A DNA stretch of 64,000 nucleotides, from positions 120,375,030 to 120,439,029 of the forward strand of contig CP136067.1 of the NCBI GenBank assembly GCA_032622095.1, read 5' to 3'. Below, piece by piece: positions 47,075 to 57,539 of the stretch. Below the pieces are notes generated by a model that made no database searches, was not told the origin of the DNA, and saw only the letters and a program-made list of their open reading frames with translations. Numbering within the stretch: position 1 is the first letter of the stretch; each line of letters begins with the position of its first letter. The translations under genes were made by a program, and so were the position numbers. Origin of the DNA: Siphonodentalium dalli (Eukaryota; Mollusca; Scaphopoda; Gadilida; Siphonodentaliidae).

Positions 47075-47327
47075 TTAACCCTTTCATCATAACATAATGC
47101 GTTGGTGCAGCATTAAAGATCCTGTGCCAGTGCATTCTCTTATATGTGCGACTCTCCCATAGGTAGCCTCACATATATAAGAGAATGCACTGGCTTAGAT
47201 GGTCAAGGTAAATATTGTTAGGCCAATGTATTCTCTTGTATATGCGAGGCTTCCTATGGAGACTTTAAGAAATTGCATTGGTACAGGGTTTACGCAAAAT
47301 TTCAGGAAAGCTCCAGTCATGAATTAA
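47075..47327. mobile_element. TTAA-flanked element with decayed double-hairpin (H1) core
   Basis: TTAACCCTTTCATCATAACA (47075) to GTCATGAATTAA (47327). The left hairpin at 47127-47193 is intact. The right one, at 47223-47281, has lost much of its second arm. The right arm CAAAATTTCAGGAAAGCTCC reappears alone at 48244-48283. Confidence 0.82.
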
Positions 47328-47600
47328 TATGATCATACACAAGCGTAATTAACGAACCAAAGCTAAAACAATCACATAGACCGGGAGTTCTGCATGTACC
47401 GTTTAAAACAATTCTTGTCAAAATCACTTTATAGATTCCCACCAAATAATATTCACATGCATAAGACTTATGTTTGGTAGGGCAATTATAAATAGTTATA
47501 TATGTTGTCGAGAGTGCATGGAACTGAAACTAACCATTAGGCCTATATTACTTGGCGTGCTGGGGGAGGATGTTCATTTCAATCATAACATGTCGTCATG

Positions 47601-47679
47601 TCAATTTAAACGATAGTCGACAAACGTCATCGTGTAACTTTCACCATTGACCGAATTCGCGTGGAACTGAATGTGTCTT
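47601..47679 (-). CDS. candidate terminal exon of the CP2-type gene (weak)
   Basis: On the minus strand an AAAGCAG acceptor precedes a short open stretch. One frame ends NGESYTMTFVDYRLN-stop, which resembles the last strand of CP2/grainyhead proteins (SYHIILK, SYKLTLTEI). However, the preceding exon leaves one base, and from this acceptor that forces a different frame, reading EDTFSSTRIRSMVKVTR-stop at 47627. The polypyrimidine tract is poor and no AATAAA is obvious nearby. Either the acceptor, the frame or the whole assignment is wrong. I record it only because it is the best match I found below the last firm exon. Confidence 0.22.
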
Positions 47680-48243
47680 CTGCTTTGTTCACAAGTATGT
47701 GTTTTCATTCTATTCAAGAAAATAGGATATATATGGATTATCAGATGCATGTAAGTATGTAGACTTATGATAACAATCAAATCCACATTAAATATTATCT
47801 CATTTCCTTTCGCACGGTATAGTCTCGACAGAGCCATGCAGTATTGATCCACTGCTGTGTACCAGTTGGAAAATAAATCTTTGAGATGCACGTAGATCGT
47901 GTTGTGTTGTGGTGATTTTAGTTTATTTACAATTTGATCCAGTAGAGTGCCTGAGTAGACCCATTAGAAATGCATTATGGACCTACTTTCCCTTATAAAT
48001 AAAAACAAATAAATAAATTTATGACGTTTATATAAATAGGAGAATGTTGCACATAGACTGATTTGTGTTGGCCTCTTGACAGCCGATTACGACAATAATG
48101 CTTTAGGCCAAAAGATCCTATGTGCGACATCGTGCTCCCCAAAAATCAAAATTCCAGCGTCGTATTACTTAATAATTGGTGACGTCACAAAATCAGATAT
48201 AGCCTATATACGACCCAAAGCGTCCGGCTTTGGTTCGTTATTA

Positions 48244-48283
48244 AGGTTTACGCAAAATTTCAGGAAAGCTCCAGTCATGAATT
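48244..48283. repeat. orphan right arm of a TTAA/H1 element
   Basis: AGGTTTACGCAAAATTTCAG and GAAAGCTCCAGTCATGAATT repeat the right end of the element at 47287-47325, 0.95 kb away and in the same orientation, without hairpins or left arm. Confidence 0.8.
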
Positions 48284-48499
48284 ATTAAGAACTGAAACTG
48301 TTATCAGACACATGACTTTTTATATATTTGTCAGTGGCATGCGAATTCAAAAACTGAGTAAATGAAAGTGTCAATGACACTCTAGCTCAACTTGGGGAGG
48401 TGTTAATAATTTTATGTTGAGCAGTTAATAGAATGATAAAGAAGGAAAGTCAAAAAGTTTCAGTAAATGGATTGTATTGTGAAAATGAAACTAATGTCA

Positions 48500-48905
48500 T
48501 TCCAAACATTTCTCCACTAAATGTGGGCTGCAGGGTGTGCCAATGGGTTCAAATGTGAAATCCAAGATGACTCCAGACGCCCATGTTTTTTGACAAATTT
48601 TGGAAGAATTGGAGTTTCCATCTGGAGGTCACACTAAAGAACCATATGATGTTTGGATGAGAGATGAGGGATGCGGCATGTAGGGTGTGCCAAAGGATTT
48701 TAGTCATGCAAAGAGTAAAATTGAAGATGACCACTGGCAGCCATGTTGTTCAATGAATTTCGGAAAAAATGATGGCTCCCATCTAGATTTTGAATCCGTC
48801 GGCACACCCTGCAGTCCGCATTTATTGCAGAATTATTTTGAATCAAATTTTAGCGATTTTCGATTAAAAACATGGTTGCTGGCAGCCATCTTTAATTTTT
48901 GTCTC
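48500..48905 (+). repeat. AAGATGGCCGC dispersed repeat copy
   Basis: Diverged units with CACTAAATGTGGGCTGCAGG, GGGTGTGCCAATGGGTTC and GATGGCTCCCATCTAGATT, and a final reversed segment (GGCAGCCATCTT near 48880). It lies below the last firm exon of the CP2-type gene. Confidence 0.8.
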
Positions 48906-48969
48906 TGCATGACTAATCCAAACAAACAAATGAAATGAAATTTATTTTGGGTGAAATTTAAGCTTTATG

Positions 48970-50029
48970 CAGGGTTTCCGCTAGGGGTCGGGGAATGGGT
49001 CCGGTAGCTGCTATGGGGGAAACCAGTAAATAATTAAATATATGAAGACCGATTTATCTGTAATTTCGCCATTTACCATACCGGACGGTGTAAGTCGCAA
49101 CTTTCTAACCCAATTTCCCTTATTAAAAACTATCTGCGACTTATGGATTCAACTGCAAAAGAGCAGCAAAACATTGGGCGTCCTTGACCTGACTAATAAT
49201 TGTGGACATGTGCATGATATTCAATGACTGCGGTATAATAGCTTTTATTATCTCTATTATTGTGACACAGTTAACTGCACGTGTCACGGCGTCTGCAAAT
49301 TTCTACTGGATGACGTCACATCGGAATGATTATCTAAGCCAGCCCGGGAACGTGCATTAGACAAACTCTTACTCTGAATGAGGGCACTCATGGTCAGCGT
49401 GTTTTCTTTAATGGGGCATTAATGCGAAGCCCCGATCTTGTGTATGTTGCACAAAGATTCTTTTATGATGATCGCCATTAGCCCAAGAGTTTTCATGCTT
49501 CAGTTCGCGACATTAAGCCAAGTCGCAATTTTATATTACTAAAAATGATACGATATTTGTGTGTTTCCTCATGCCTCAAACTATACACATGTTTTATAGA
49601 ATTTGAATAATGATGAATAAATTAGTCCAAACGCCTCGTCAATAATCACGTCAAGATAATAAATGAGGCAGTTTTATGATCTACGTTCCCATACTCTGAA
49701 GTAAATTGAACCAATGATATCTCCCTTGATAGGGAATTCCCCACAAATCACGTGGGGGAATCCCGTGGAACTATTTGTGGGGTGTCACTATTTATGGTTT
49801 GTTCATGCTGTTTTTTTTTCTGAAGACAGACTGTGTCGATTCCATTTGGACATTATTAATGAAAATAAGGTTAAATATCATATATATAGCCTGCCGTGAC
49901 AGACAAGACTGAATAAGTTTTTAATAACGTCATATATTTGTGTATGAGCTGGATTTCATGGCAAAGGTTGGCATGGCAGGGGGAATGGGTCCGGGCGACG
50001 GACCCCCAGCCGGCCTGGCGGAAACCCTG
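48970..50029. mobile_element. hAT-type element, CAGGGTTTCCGC ends
   Basis: CAGGGTTTCCGC (48970) and GCGGAAACCCTG (to 50029) with GGGAATGGGTCCGG inside both ends. Direct flanks CTTTATG at 48963-48969 and 50030-50036 (7 bp clear, the eighth base differs). 1,060 bp. A 61-codon plus-strand frame at 49042-49227 shows no known transposase motif. Non-autonomous. Confidence 0.85.
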
Positions 50030-50363
50030 CTTTATGGCTAAATTGTGAAATATTAAAGCTTTCTTATGCTATATGGTATTATTTGAGTTTAAACTTTAAA
50101 GTGAATAAAATAGAAAGTTTATAACTATGAAAAATCTCACGAATTTGAACTAGATTTCACGAATTCTGACATTCAATCTCCCGAAATTGTTTGCCAGAAG
50201 TTAACATGTATGGCACGGACGGACAGATGGATGCATAGATTCCAACCCATGGCAGTAGCTCAAACTACAAAAGTAAATTTGAGCTAAAAATAGTTCTGTG
50301 CAAATATCAAATACATGTAAGGTATGGAAAATGAGACGAGGTAGTATTATTATTTGGCCTTAC

Positions 50364-50415
50364 CTTTAACTGCCACAATACAAAACCTCGAGTGGTCCTG
50401 CATGTTCTCTATCAC
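50364..50415 (-). CDS. TFCP2/UBP1-like: CP2/LSF-type transcription factor, penultimate C-terminal exon
   Basis: This 52 bp exon lies between an ATTTTCACAG acceptor and an AAAG|GTAAGG donor. It starts in phase 0 and reads VIENMQDHSRFCIVAVK, then leaves one base. Directly after the previous exon this gives TDD-VIENMQDHSRF, matching the SDEMIQNFQEEACF segment of TFCP2 and the HYSNEDTF segment of grainyhead proteins. The family normally ends some 10-15 residues later with a last beta strand (SYHIILK in TFCP2), so one short terminal exon should follow on the minus strand below position 50364. The downstream intron contains a complete hAT-type element at 48970-50029. Confidence 0.9.
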
Positions 50416-50689
50416 CTGTGAAAATTAAATATATGAGTAACAACAAACAATGAATCCATTTTTATCCACCTCTCACTCACTACCACCAGGCTTGCACATT
50501 TGGAGCGAACAACTGTTCAGTTCACCTGGAGGCTACTTGGTAGTTTGTGCTCAAAATACACCTAATTATATTAACTTTTTCCAGAATCGAAATAGGTTGA
50601 TAAATACTTGAACTATATGTCTATGAGCATTATATGTCACAGAAAGACGCATTGAAGTCATACAAAATACAACTTGAACATGTTTGGGT

Positions 50690-51225
50690 CCCAAACAAAC
50701 AAGAGGTTGCACCACGGGTGCTGGGATACCCCCATGGTGACAGATTGAACAAGAGGTGTGCACTCGAATGCTAGCATGCCCCCACCGTGGCAAATTCAAC
50801 CCGCATTATCCGTAAACCCAACAAAAAAGATTTTTAACTTTAAAGAAAAATTCGGACTAATAATATCGATATGGTGTCACAAGAAGCTTGTACAGAATTA
50901 TTCATATTGGTTCATATTTGTTGAAGTTATTAAGTCTGACAGAATTTTCAAGTCAAAATAAGTCGAAAATGAAGTGTAATATTACGAAAAACAGACTGAG
51001 CTAATCGCTAGCCGCATCATGTAGAGAGGGTATTGTGAGAAGCATTAGCATTATGCGGAGAGGCAGTCCTAAGGAGATTGCATACAAAACATTATTGAAA
51101 TTGGTTCATAGTTGTTCGAGTTATGAGGTCGGACGGACGGACAAACAGAGGGAGAAATCGTGACGGATGCAGTCAATCCAGTATACCCCCCATTTTCTTC
51201 GAAAATGGGGGTATAAATATGTGCA
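50690..51225. repeat. dispersed repeat ending in TACCCCCCATTTTC hairpin
   Basis: GCTGGGATACCCCCATGGTG near the start, a GACGGACGGACAAACAGAGG tail, CAGTCAATCCAGTATACCCC, and a small hairpin TACCCCCCATTTTC / GAAAATGGGGGTA at 51183-51216. It begins about 275 bp on the 5' side of the 50.4 kb exon, inside the intron. Confidence 0.6.
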
Positions 51226-51312
51226 GGTTGGAAAATAGAAAGACTTTGTTCTTATTTTCATTATTAATAACTCCCCAATAATGAGGTTTCATGTGTCAAA
51301 ACCGTTGCTATG

Positions 51313-52865
51313 TAAACAATACTGTTACATTGAACTTACCGATAGAAGTCCAATTAGTCCAATAAGCTACCAAAGTTTGATCATATCTTGATGGTAAACA
51401 TTGGAAAGTTTCAAGCATTGAAAAATATTCTGAAAATTATTTGAACTTTCAACACGATCAGCAATGTTTGTTGACATATCACTATGACAATTTTGTCTCA
51501 TAACAATGGTTTCAACACACAAAATTAACACAAAATTTCATTATTATTGAATTATTACAAGAACAAAGTTGATCTATTTCTACATGTATATGTACTTCTT
51601 GGTGGTGATATTTTTACATAGAAATTTTTTCAAATTTGATAGCTCCCATCTAGGGGTGATATTAAACATGCCTGTAAATTTTCAAAACAATTCTCCAATA
51701 AATACGGGCTGCCAGGTGTGCCGATGGTTTCAGATTTGAAACCCAATCTGAATCCCAAGATGGCTACTGACATTTTTGAAGAAAAAAAAGATGGATTCCA
51801 TCTGGAGGTCACCAGAGCTGTTCAGTTTCATGGATTGTCCGTGAGACTCCTGGATGGCCATAGCGAAAACATCTAAAATACGGATAACCACCCATTTCTC
51901 CCGCATGGGACAATGTGACTAATTAGTAGGGCTACGCATGTCAACAGATAAAATGAGTCCACGCATCTGCCACTAATCCCTTTTTTTAATGGCCTCCAGA
52001 CTGACACGTAATCACATAGCTGTTAAATAAGCGCTAAGTCACAAAGCAAGCGAACGGAATGTGTCAAATGGTAAGACGGGTCCATTTGTACTCTCGGTTT
52101 CACGCATGTCCAGTTGTATCCTGTGTAACTCTGGTTGGTTTTTACTTATTTTAAACAAAGTTTCTGTTCTTAAAATTTGTTAATAAAGGGTGGAATGTGT
52201 CCAATTTTTGGGGGGTTAAATCATAAGACGAGTCCATTTTATAGTTTATTCAAATTTTGTACTTTCGGTTTCGTCACATCAGGCCGAATCTGGTGAAATT
52301 CTGAGTATTTTAAGTTATTTTAACATAGTTTAAACAAAGCTTCTTTCTCTTTAGTGGTGGTTTCTCAACACAGGTAGAATTTGTGTTTTGAACTGAAAAT
52401 TAGGTGGTCGCGGTCATGTTTAACACGTGATCGCCCATTGAAGATGGTATATAGAATAAACCAGTTGGTGAACAGGAAATGCAGTCGCAAATTGGAGGCA
52501 GTCCCTCCTGCAAAAAACAGGTCTGGAGTTCACCCAGAAGATCCATATGAAGTCTGGTGACATGCGGATGAGAGATGTGTAGGGTGTGCCAATGAAAATT
52601 GTTGATGGCTCACAGGGTGATATGATGGATACCAACACACTTCATCAAGTTAAGCTACCAAAACTGTTGCAGTGATTTGTCAAAACAACGCTAATCATAC
52701 AGTAAGTCAAATATATATGTTAGTCTGAATATGATTTTCGGAATATTTATTGAATGCTTTGACCTTTACCAATGTTTACTGTCCTGTTTTGATCAAACTT
52801 TGGTATCTTATTGGACTAATTGGATTTTATTGGTAATTCCATTGTAACAGTGGTGTTTAAACAAT
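51313..52865. repeat. inverted repeat pair of about 100 bp, 1.55 kb apart
   Basis: 51313-51412 (ACTGTTACATTGAA, CCAATTAGTCCAATAAGCTA, CCAAAGTTTGATCA, TGGTAAACATTGG) is inversely matched at 52742-52865. The pair could be the ends of a decayed element, all intronic to the CP2-type gene. I could not define its boundaries. Confidence 0.55.
51620..52635. repeat. AAGATGGCCGC repeat fragments inside a larger inverted repeat
   Basis: 51630-51820 carries TTTGATAGCTCCCATCTAGG and ATTCTCCAATAAATACGGGC. 52510-52630 carries AGTTCACCCAGAAGATCCAT and GAAGTCTGGTGACATGCGG. They lie between the inverted segments at 51313-51412 and 52742-52865. Confidence 0.65.
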
Positions 52866-53456
52866 AATTTTGAAGAGTGACAAAGCATTTAAAGTGATGT
52901 GAAATACTCTGGTGTGGTGATCAAATAGAAATGGAGAATAATCTTGTTCAAAGAAGTTATTTTTACAAATATTATATCTAAATTGACAACACACACCATC
53001 ATTCGTACGTATTAATTAAATGCAGTGACTTTCGATGGTGAAATCGTTGTCGTTAGTTTATTGCTGATAGATGCGTCCCATATCTTGTAGTAAATATTTA
53101 CAATTGAGCGTAGTTCAGACGATGTTTTCTATGGAGTGGTAAGGTCGATTTGCTTCCGATGTTAGTAGAATGTTGCGTTCCTCCAATTGGCATAGTGCCT
53201 GCATACTAACTTATCAGTTTCACGCACCCGAACAAGTAATGTACATAATATGTCTTTAATAATGAAAATAAGAACAGAATCAATACACTTTTATATGTAC
53301 TTGTTGATGATAGTTGTTTTTCAGACTTTAAAAAAATTTATGCTATGATGCATAAAAATCTTGAGTCCCTTTAAGGATGGCAACAGTCAAAATTTACATG
53401 GAATATGTTGGAACTGGATTATTTAAAGAAGAGCATCGTTGCTGCTATCTACTTAC

Positions 53457-53599
53457 ATCATCAGTAACAAGTATGTGGATTTGCGACGGTCCCTGGAAGT
53501 ATAGCTCTGTGACGGCATGTTCCTGGACCTGATACAGTTGTGATATTTTAAGTAGCAGTTCCACGACCGATGTGTTTTCCAGATAGACCGCATTGAACA
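53457..53599 (-). CDS. TFCP2/UBP1-like: CP2/LSF-type transcription factor, dimerisation domain core exon
   Basis: This 143 bp internal exon has a TCTTTTTTCAG acceptor and a GATGAT|GTAAGT donor. With the G carried from the previous exon it opens as Val and runs 47 codons without a stop: FNAVYLENTSVVELLLKI, then a linker, then FQGPSQIHILVTDD. This aligns with TFCP2/UBP1 (aliphatic strand, helix, then QGPTGIHVLISDEM) and, more distantly, with the grainyhead C-terminal domain. It ends in phase 0, matching the start of the exon at 50364-50415. The intron on its 5' side (53600-58988) is about 5.4 kb and carries a hAT fold-back element, a TTAA-type element and the minisatellite. The coding sequence itself looks intact, which suggests a functional gene rather than a pseudogene. 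Confidence 0.95.
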
Positions 53600-53706
53600 C
53601 TGAAAAAAGAATAGTCATATTTTATGTAGTAGCTTCAATACCGATGTGTTTTCATGATACACTGCATTGTACAAAGTAAAATAATAATAGTGATATTGTA
53701 TGTAGC

Positions 53707-53961
53707 CAAGCCTTGAAATAGGGTGTCTGTCATTTGCAGAATGAGGTCCCCTAGAGGGTGAATTTAGTGATGCTACCCCGCATAGCAGGCTAGCATCACC
53801 AAATTTACCCTCTGGGGACCTCATTCTGCTTACACCTCAGCAGAATGAGGTTCCCAGAGGGTGAATTTGGTGATGCTAGCCCGCTATGCGGGGTAGCATC
53901 ACTAAATTCACCCTCTGGGGACCTCATTCTGCAAATGACAGACACCCTATTTCAAGGCTTG
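53707..53961. mobile_element. hAT-type fold-back MITE (type H2), double hairpin, intronic
   Basis: 255 bp copy of the H2 dimer with linker CTTACACCTCAG, inserted about 100 bp from the acceptor of the CP2-gene exon at 53457-53599. Perfect 8 bp target duplication TATGTAGC at 53699-53706 and 53962-53969. Confidence 0.93.
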
Positions 53962-53999
53962 TATGTAGCAGCTTCAATACCGATGTATTTCAAGATACA

Positions 54000-55550
54000 C
54001 TTCATTGCATACTGAAAGAAGTGTAAAGTAGTCCTGTTACATAGTGTAAGGCTGAACTGAGGGAATCAGAGTGAAAAAATTAAATTCCTTCAGCCGTTTT
54101 GTTGTGGTAAATTTTAGAAGCAGCCAATATTTGGGCATAATTTAACCAAATTGCTGTGAGCATTGCATGATTGTCACATTCTTGGAAGTCTCCAAACAGG
54201 TAATGCCATTCAATTCATGCTAGCGAGACCAACGAGCAAGTGTACAGTAATTGAGAAAGATACTTTTTTGCTGTCTTCTCTTCTATTTTCTTTGTTGATG
54301 AAGCTGTTCGATGCCATGGGACACAGAAAAAGTAAGTCACTATCGACACTAGTGACTGAACGACTGCATTACGTACCAATACTATACTAGAGAGGCCTAT
54401 GCTGAGAATGGCTCAAACGAGGAAGAAATTATCTCGCCTATGGGTTTGAGGGAGAGGATATGCGATGTCCCAAACCAAAGGAAGGAGGGTAGAAACAGAG
54501 GGAGCTCTCCCCTAAAAGCAGGTGGCCCTGGCTGGGAGGCGACTGGGGCGAAGTTATCGCCATCTCGTCAGCGATTTCACCCTCGGATGTTCTCAAGGCG
54601 AAAACAAAGACGCCTTCCAAATTTGACCATACTGAGATTTTCCGGTAGAAATTTGACTCGTTTTGCAAAAAAATATATTAAAATATATCTGTCATAATGT
54701 TGTTGTCCTGTTTATGCTCAATTTACCGTAGATTTCTGTCTATAAGTCGCTACTTGTTGACCCAGTATTTCACCTCAAAATGTGCATGCACCTTATACAA
54801 CTATTAGTCGATAAGGGGGGGGGGTCTGAATTCTGGACAACAATAACAAACACAGGTGAGTTTTGGCAGTCACCGCGATAACAACTCAGAAGAGTGCATG
54901 ACCGTTCGCATCAAAACAGGAACAAAATGTTTAATTACAAATAAAAACAAATAAAATATTAATAATTGTTACCAGTGTATTTATTCCCTATCCAATTAAT
55001 TAAATATTATCATTTAAAAGAATCCAACATGAGACCTTCTCCGTCTGAGGAAGGGCTTTTGATTTTATACCACATTATTCTGAACTCAACTGTAGAGACA
55101 CATGCATAACATCCGAGCAGCACGTGGCATGACGCAACACTTGTTTACTGCTGACAGTGGTAGTTTCTTTGAAGTCTGCTTATAGATAAGAGGTCACTGG
55201 CTGACCTGATATCAGTGTGAATACTGGTGATTAATAGTGGTCATTACGTTGAATAGTTGTTAATTGGTGATCAATGAGGATGTTGTAAACACACTACACT
55301 ATATATAATAGATATGCACAATCATGTTAACGTGGCATCATCCTCGCTCGAACCCAAAGTGTCAAGTGCTTCCACGGCGATTCCCGCTGTAATATATTGT
55401 TCAAACATAGACCCGGGTAATGGTATTCTGAAGAGGACATAGCTGTATATCATCAAGTTTGTGTTTGGTAACACTTTCCCCATGTTTACTGGTCATTCAA
55501 TATTCAACAAAACATCATCATATTTAACACAGTTTATTGAAGAAAAACAA
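54000..55550. other. intronic sequence without recognised element
   Basis: Part of the 5.4 kb intron of the CP2-type gene. 54440-54620 is locally GC-richer with a 76-codon minus-strand frame that has no recognisable motif. The rest is AT-rich. Confidence 0.45.
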
Positions 55551-55559
55551 GCACCTGAT

Positions 55560-56185
55560 TATTATTTAGATAATCGGTAATGCCGATGTTGAAACCCAAG
55601 TGCCGATTGTCATCCGATGGGCCATAATCGGCCTATTCATTATTGTCGTTTCTGATCATCGGCTCATCACTAAGTCTTATTTCCTAGACTGGAAGATATC
55701 TACAGTTTGAACAAGATGTATGCTAATGTCGTATTGTTTTATATCTGAATAGTGGGGCGGCGGTCTTGTACTAATTTATAAACCCATGGAACTCGAATGG
55801 TCTAATTATTTCAGATACTAGCGATAATGGTTAGGTATATAATCCCCTGCTAATCCCGGCGACTTCAAATAGATTGGGCCGGGATTGAGTGTGAACAACT
55901 TCTTTGATCAGAAAGGGATATTTTAAGGAAATGTTTCACCCAATTGTTCAGAGAAATATGTGTATTAGTTGTCAGGACGCAGGAATTTGTTCACAAGTCC
56001 ATCCATACCTACCTTTTTACTTACCCAAGCATATACTTATGTATACTGGTATATTACTGCTGTTGGTGCTTCCAAAGTAGTATAACACACATATAACATA
56101 TTCTTGTATAATTATTACAATAATCGGAATCGCCATATTGGAATCGGCCGATTGTGGTCTAAAATAATCGGCAATCGGCGCAAGT
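55560..56185. repeat. ATCGG-rich repeat ends without clear borders
   Basis: 55570-55670 and 56120-56180 are dense in AATCGG/CCGATT, resembling the subterminal parts of the 62-63.4 kb element. This may be a decayed relative. Confidence 0.4.
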
Positions 56186-56759
56186 CTCTTTTTAATGATA
56201 GAATCCTACAATATTGTATTACAATACTACTTCCATTCAAGTTAAAAATTTAACTACTACTTAACTTGTTAATTGTCTTGAATAAATGATATATACACAA
56301 AACATTTCCAAAACATTTCAAATTTATCAATAATTTCTTCAAATAAAATCTTTTATTTTTTAATAAATGTTATAAATTGAAGAAATTCAATGTCAGGTTA
56401 TCTATCTAAACTGTACCTGTGCTGTATTTTATTCTTCTAAACATGTTTTATCTTGTTATTTTATCTTTTTATTAATGTTATAAGTAAAGCGATATTTAAA
56501 AATTAATATATGTTTCTTATGTTTTTCTTAAGTCTCCCGTATTTCTCCCTATTTTGGGCTGAAGTCTCCAAAGGGAGAAGTCACTTCTCCCGGTTTTCAA
56601 CCCCTAGCTTGGGACATGCTAGTGCGCTATTAGCGGACATGACGAGTCTTCACCCACCCAGAACCGCCGCCAAAGCCTCAGGTGCTGGGACTTTCGTCCT
56701 GAAGATTGGTTTCCTGAATCAACGATGGCAGCACTGGGCTCCCACTGGTATTAGTCCCA

Positions 56760-57190
56760 GATAAATAAGACTCTTTGACATATTTAATGGTGTAAATTTA
56801 ATGAAATATTTGTTCAAACTACTAGTAAATCAATATTAGTCACAAACATCGATTTAGGGTAGGTAATGTAAACAGATGACAACCGGGAATTATTACAGAA
56901 TGGGTTTTAACCCTTTGAGTGCCAGGGGCCGATCTCATCGGCCCTAAACCTACAAAATAACTCTGTTAAAGAATATAACAATAATTTATTAAAAATGTAA
57001 AAAAACAAAAAAATTTTTTTAGGCCAATGCATTCTCTTATATATGCGAGGCGACCTATGGTCGACTCGCATATATAAGAGAATGCGTTGGCACAGGGTAT
57101 ATGGGTTGATACAAAAATCGACCTGGCACTCAAAGGGTTAATGAATGGAAGATGGGTCGGATCATGTAATAGATCCAAAGGTTAAGAGTA
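56760..57190. repeat. segment duplicated at 61190-61430
   Basis: AATTTAATGAAATATTTGTT plus CAAACTAC and AGTCACAAACATCGATT recur at about 61225-61285. GGATCATGTAATA recurs before 61411. Each copy was interrupted by a different MITE: the TTAA/H1 element here and the TA hairpin there. Confidence 0.7.
56907..57141. mobile_element. TTAA-flanked MITE with a single H1 hairpin, intronic
   Basis: Ends TTAACCCTTTGAGTGCCAGG (56907) and the complementary CCTGGCACTCAAAGGGTTAA (to 57141) are classic piggyBac-type termini. Only one H1 hairpin is present (57024-57090). The left interior has GGCCGATCTCATCGGCC, a small palindrome of its own. Confidence 0.9.
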
Positions 57191-57294
57191 TTTGGCTTAT
57201 CGTTGCCAACACAGCGATATGAGTTACATTCGCCAGTTGATTGCTGAGTTTCATAGCAGTGGCTAGGTTTTGAGTTAAAGGTAATCAATCAGAT

Positions 57295-57525
57295 CAGATG
57301 CTGCTAAATTACTATTTCTTTGGCTTTGGGAGTAAAACATATTTGATTCGAGTCGAGGAACCAACCCATAAAAGCTCAAGAGTGATAACATTACGATTTT
57401 TAAAATTTGTTATTTCTCGAGATGTGTAATAATATGTGGCACAGAAACATGTGGTCAAATGGAGGGTCTCGGACAAAATTGCGGATGAAGATGGATAAGT
57501 CTAAAATCAAGTGGTAATACGGTCA
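57295..57525 (+). repeat. intronic copy of the 43.2 kb repeat
   Basis: AAATTACTATTTCTTTGGCT, CATATTTGATTCGAGTCGAG and AATTGCGGATGAAGATGGAT occur in the same order as at 43238-43400. It borders the minisatellite. Confidence 0.75.
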
Positions 57526-57539
57526 AATTTCGTGATATC

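Noticed and set aside
54438-54697. 76-85 codon frames on both strands in GC-richer DNA
   Set aside because: No recognisable domain or exon borders in phase with the CP2-type gene.
3520-57090. Recurring short peptides such as IYKRMHW in many open frames
   Set aside because: They are translations of the H1 hairpin module, which reads open through its palindrome on both strands.
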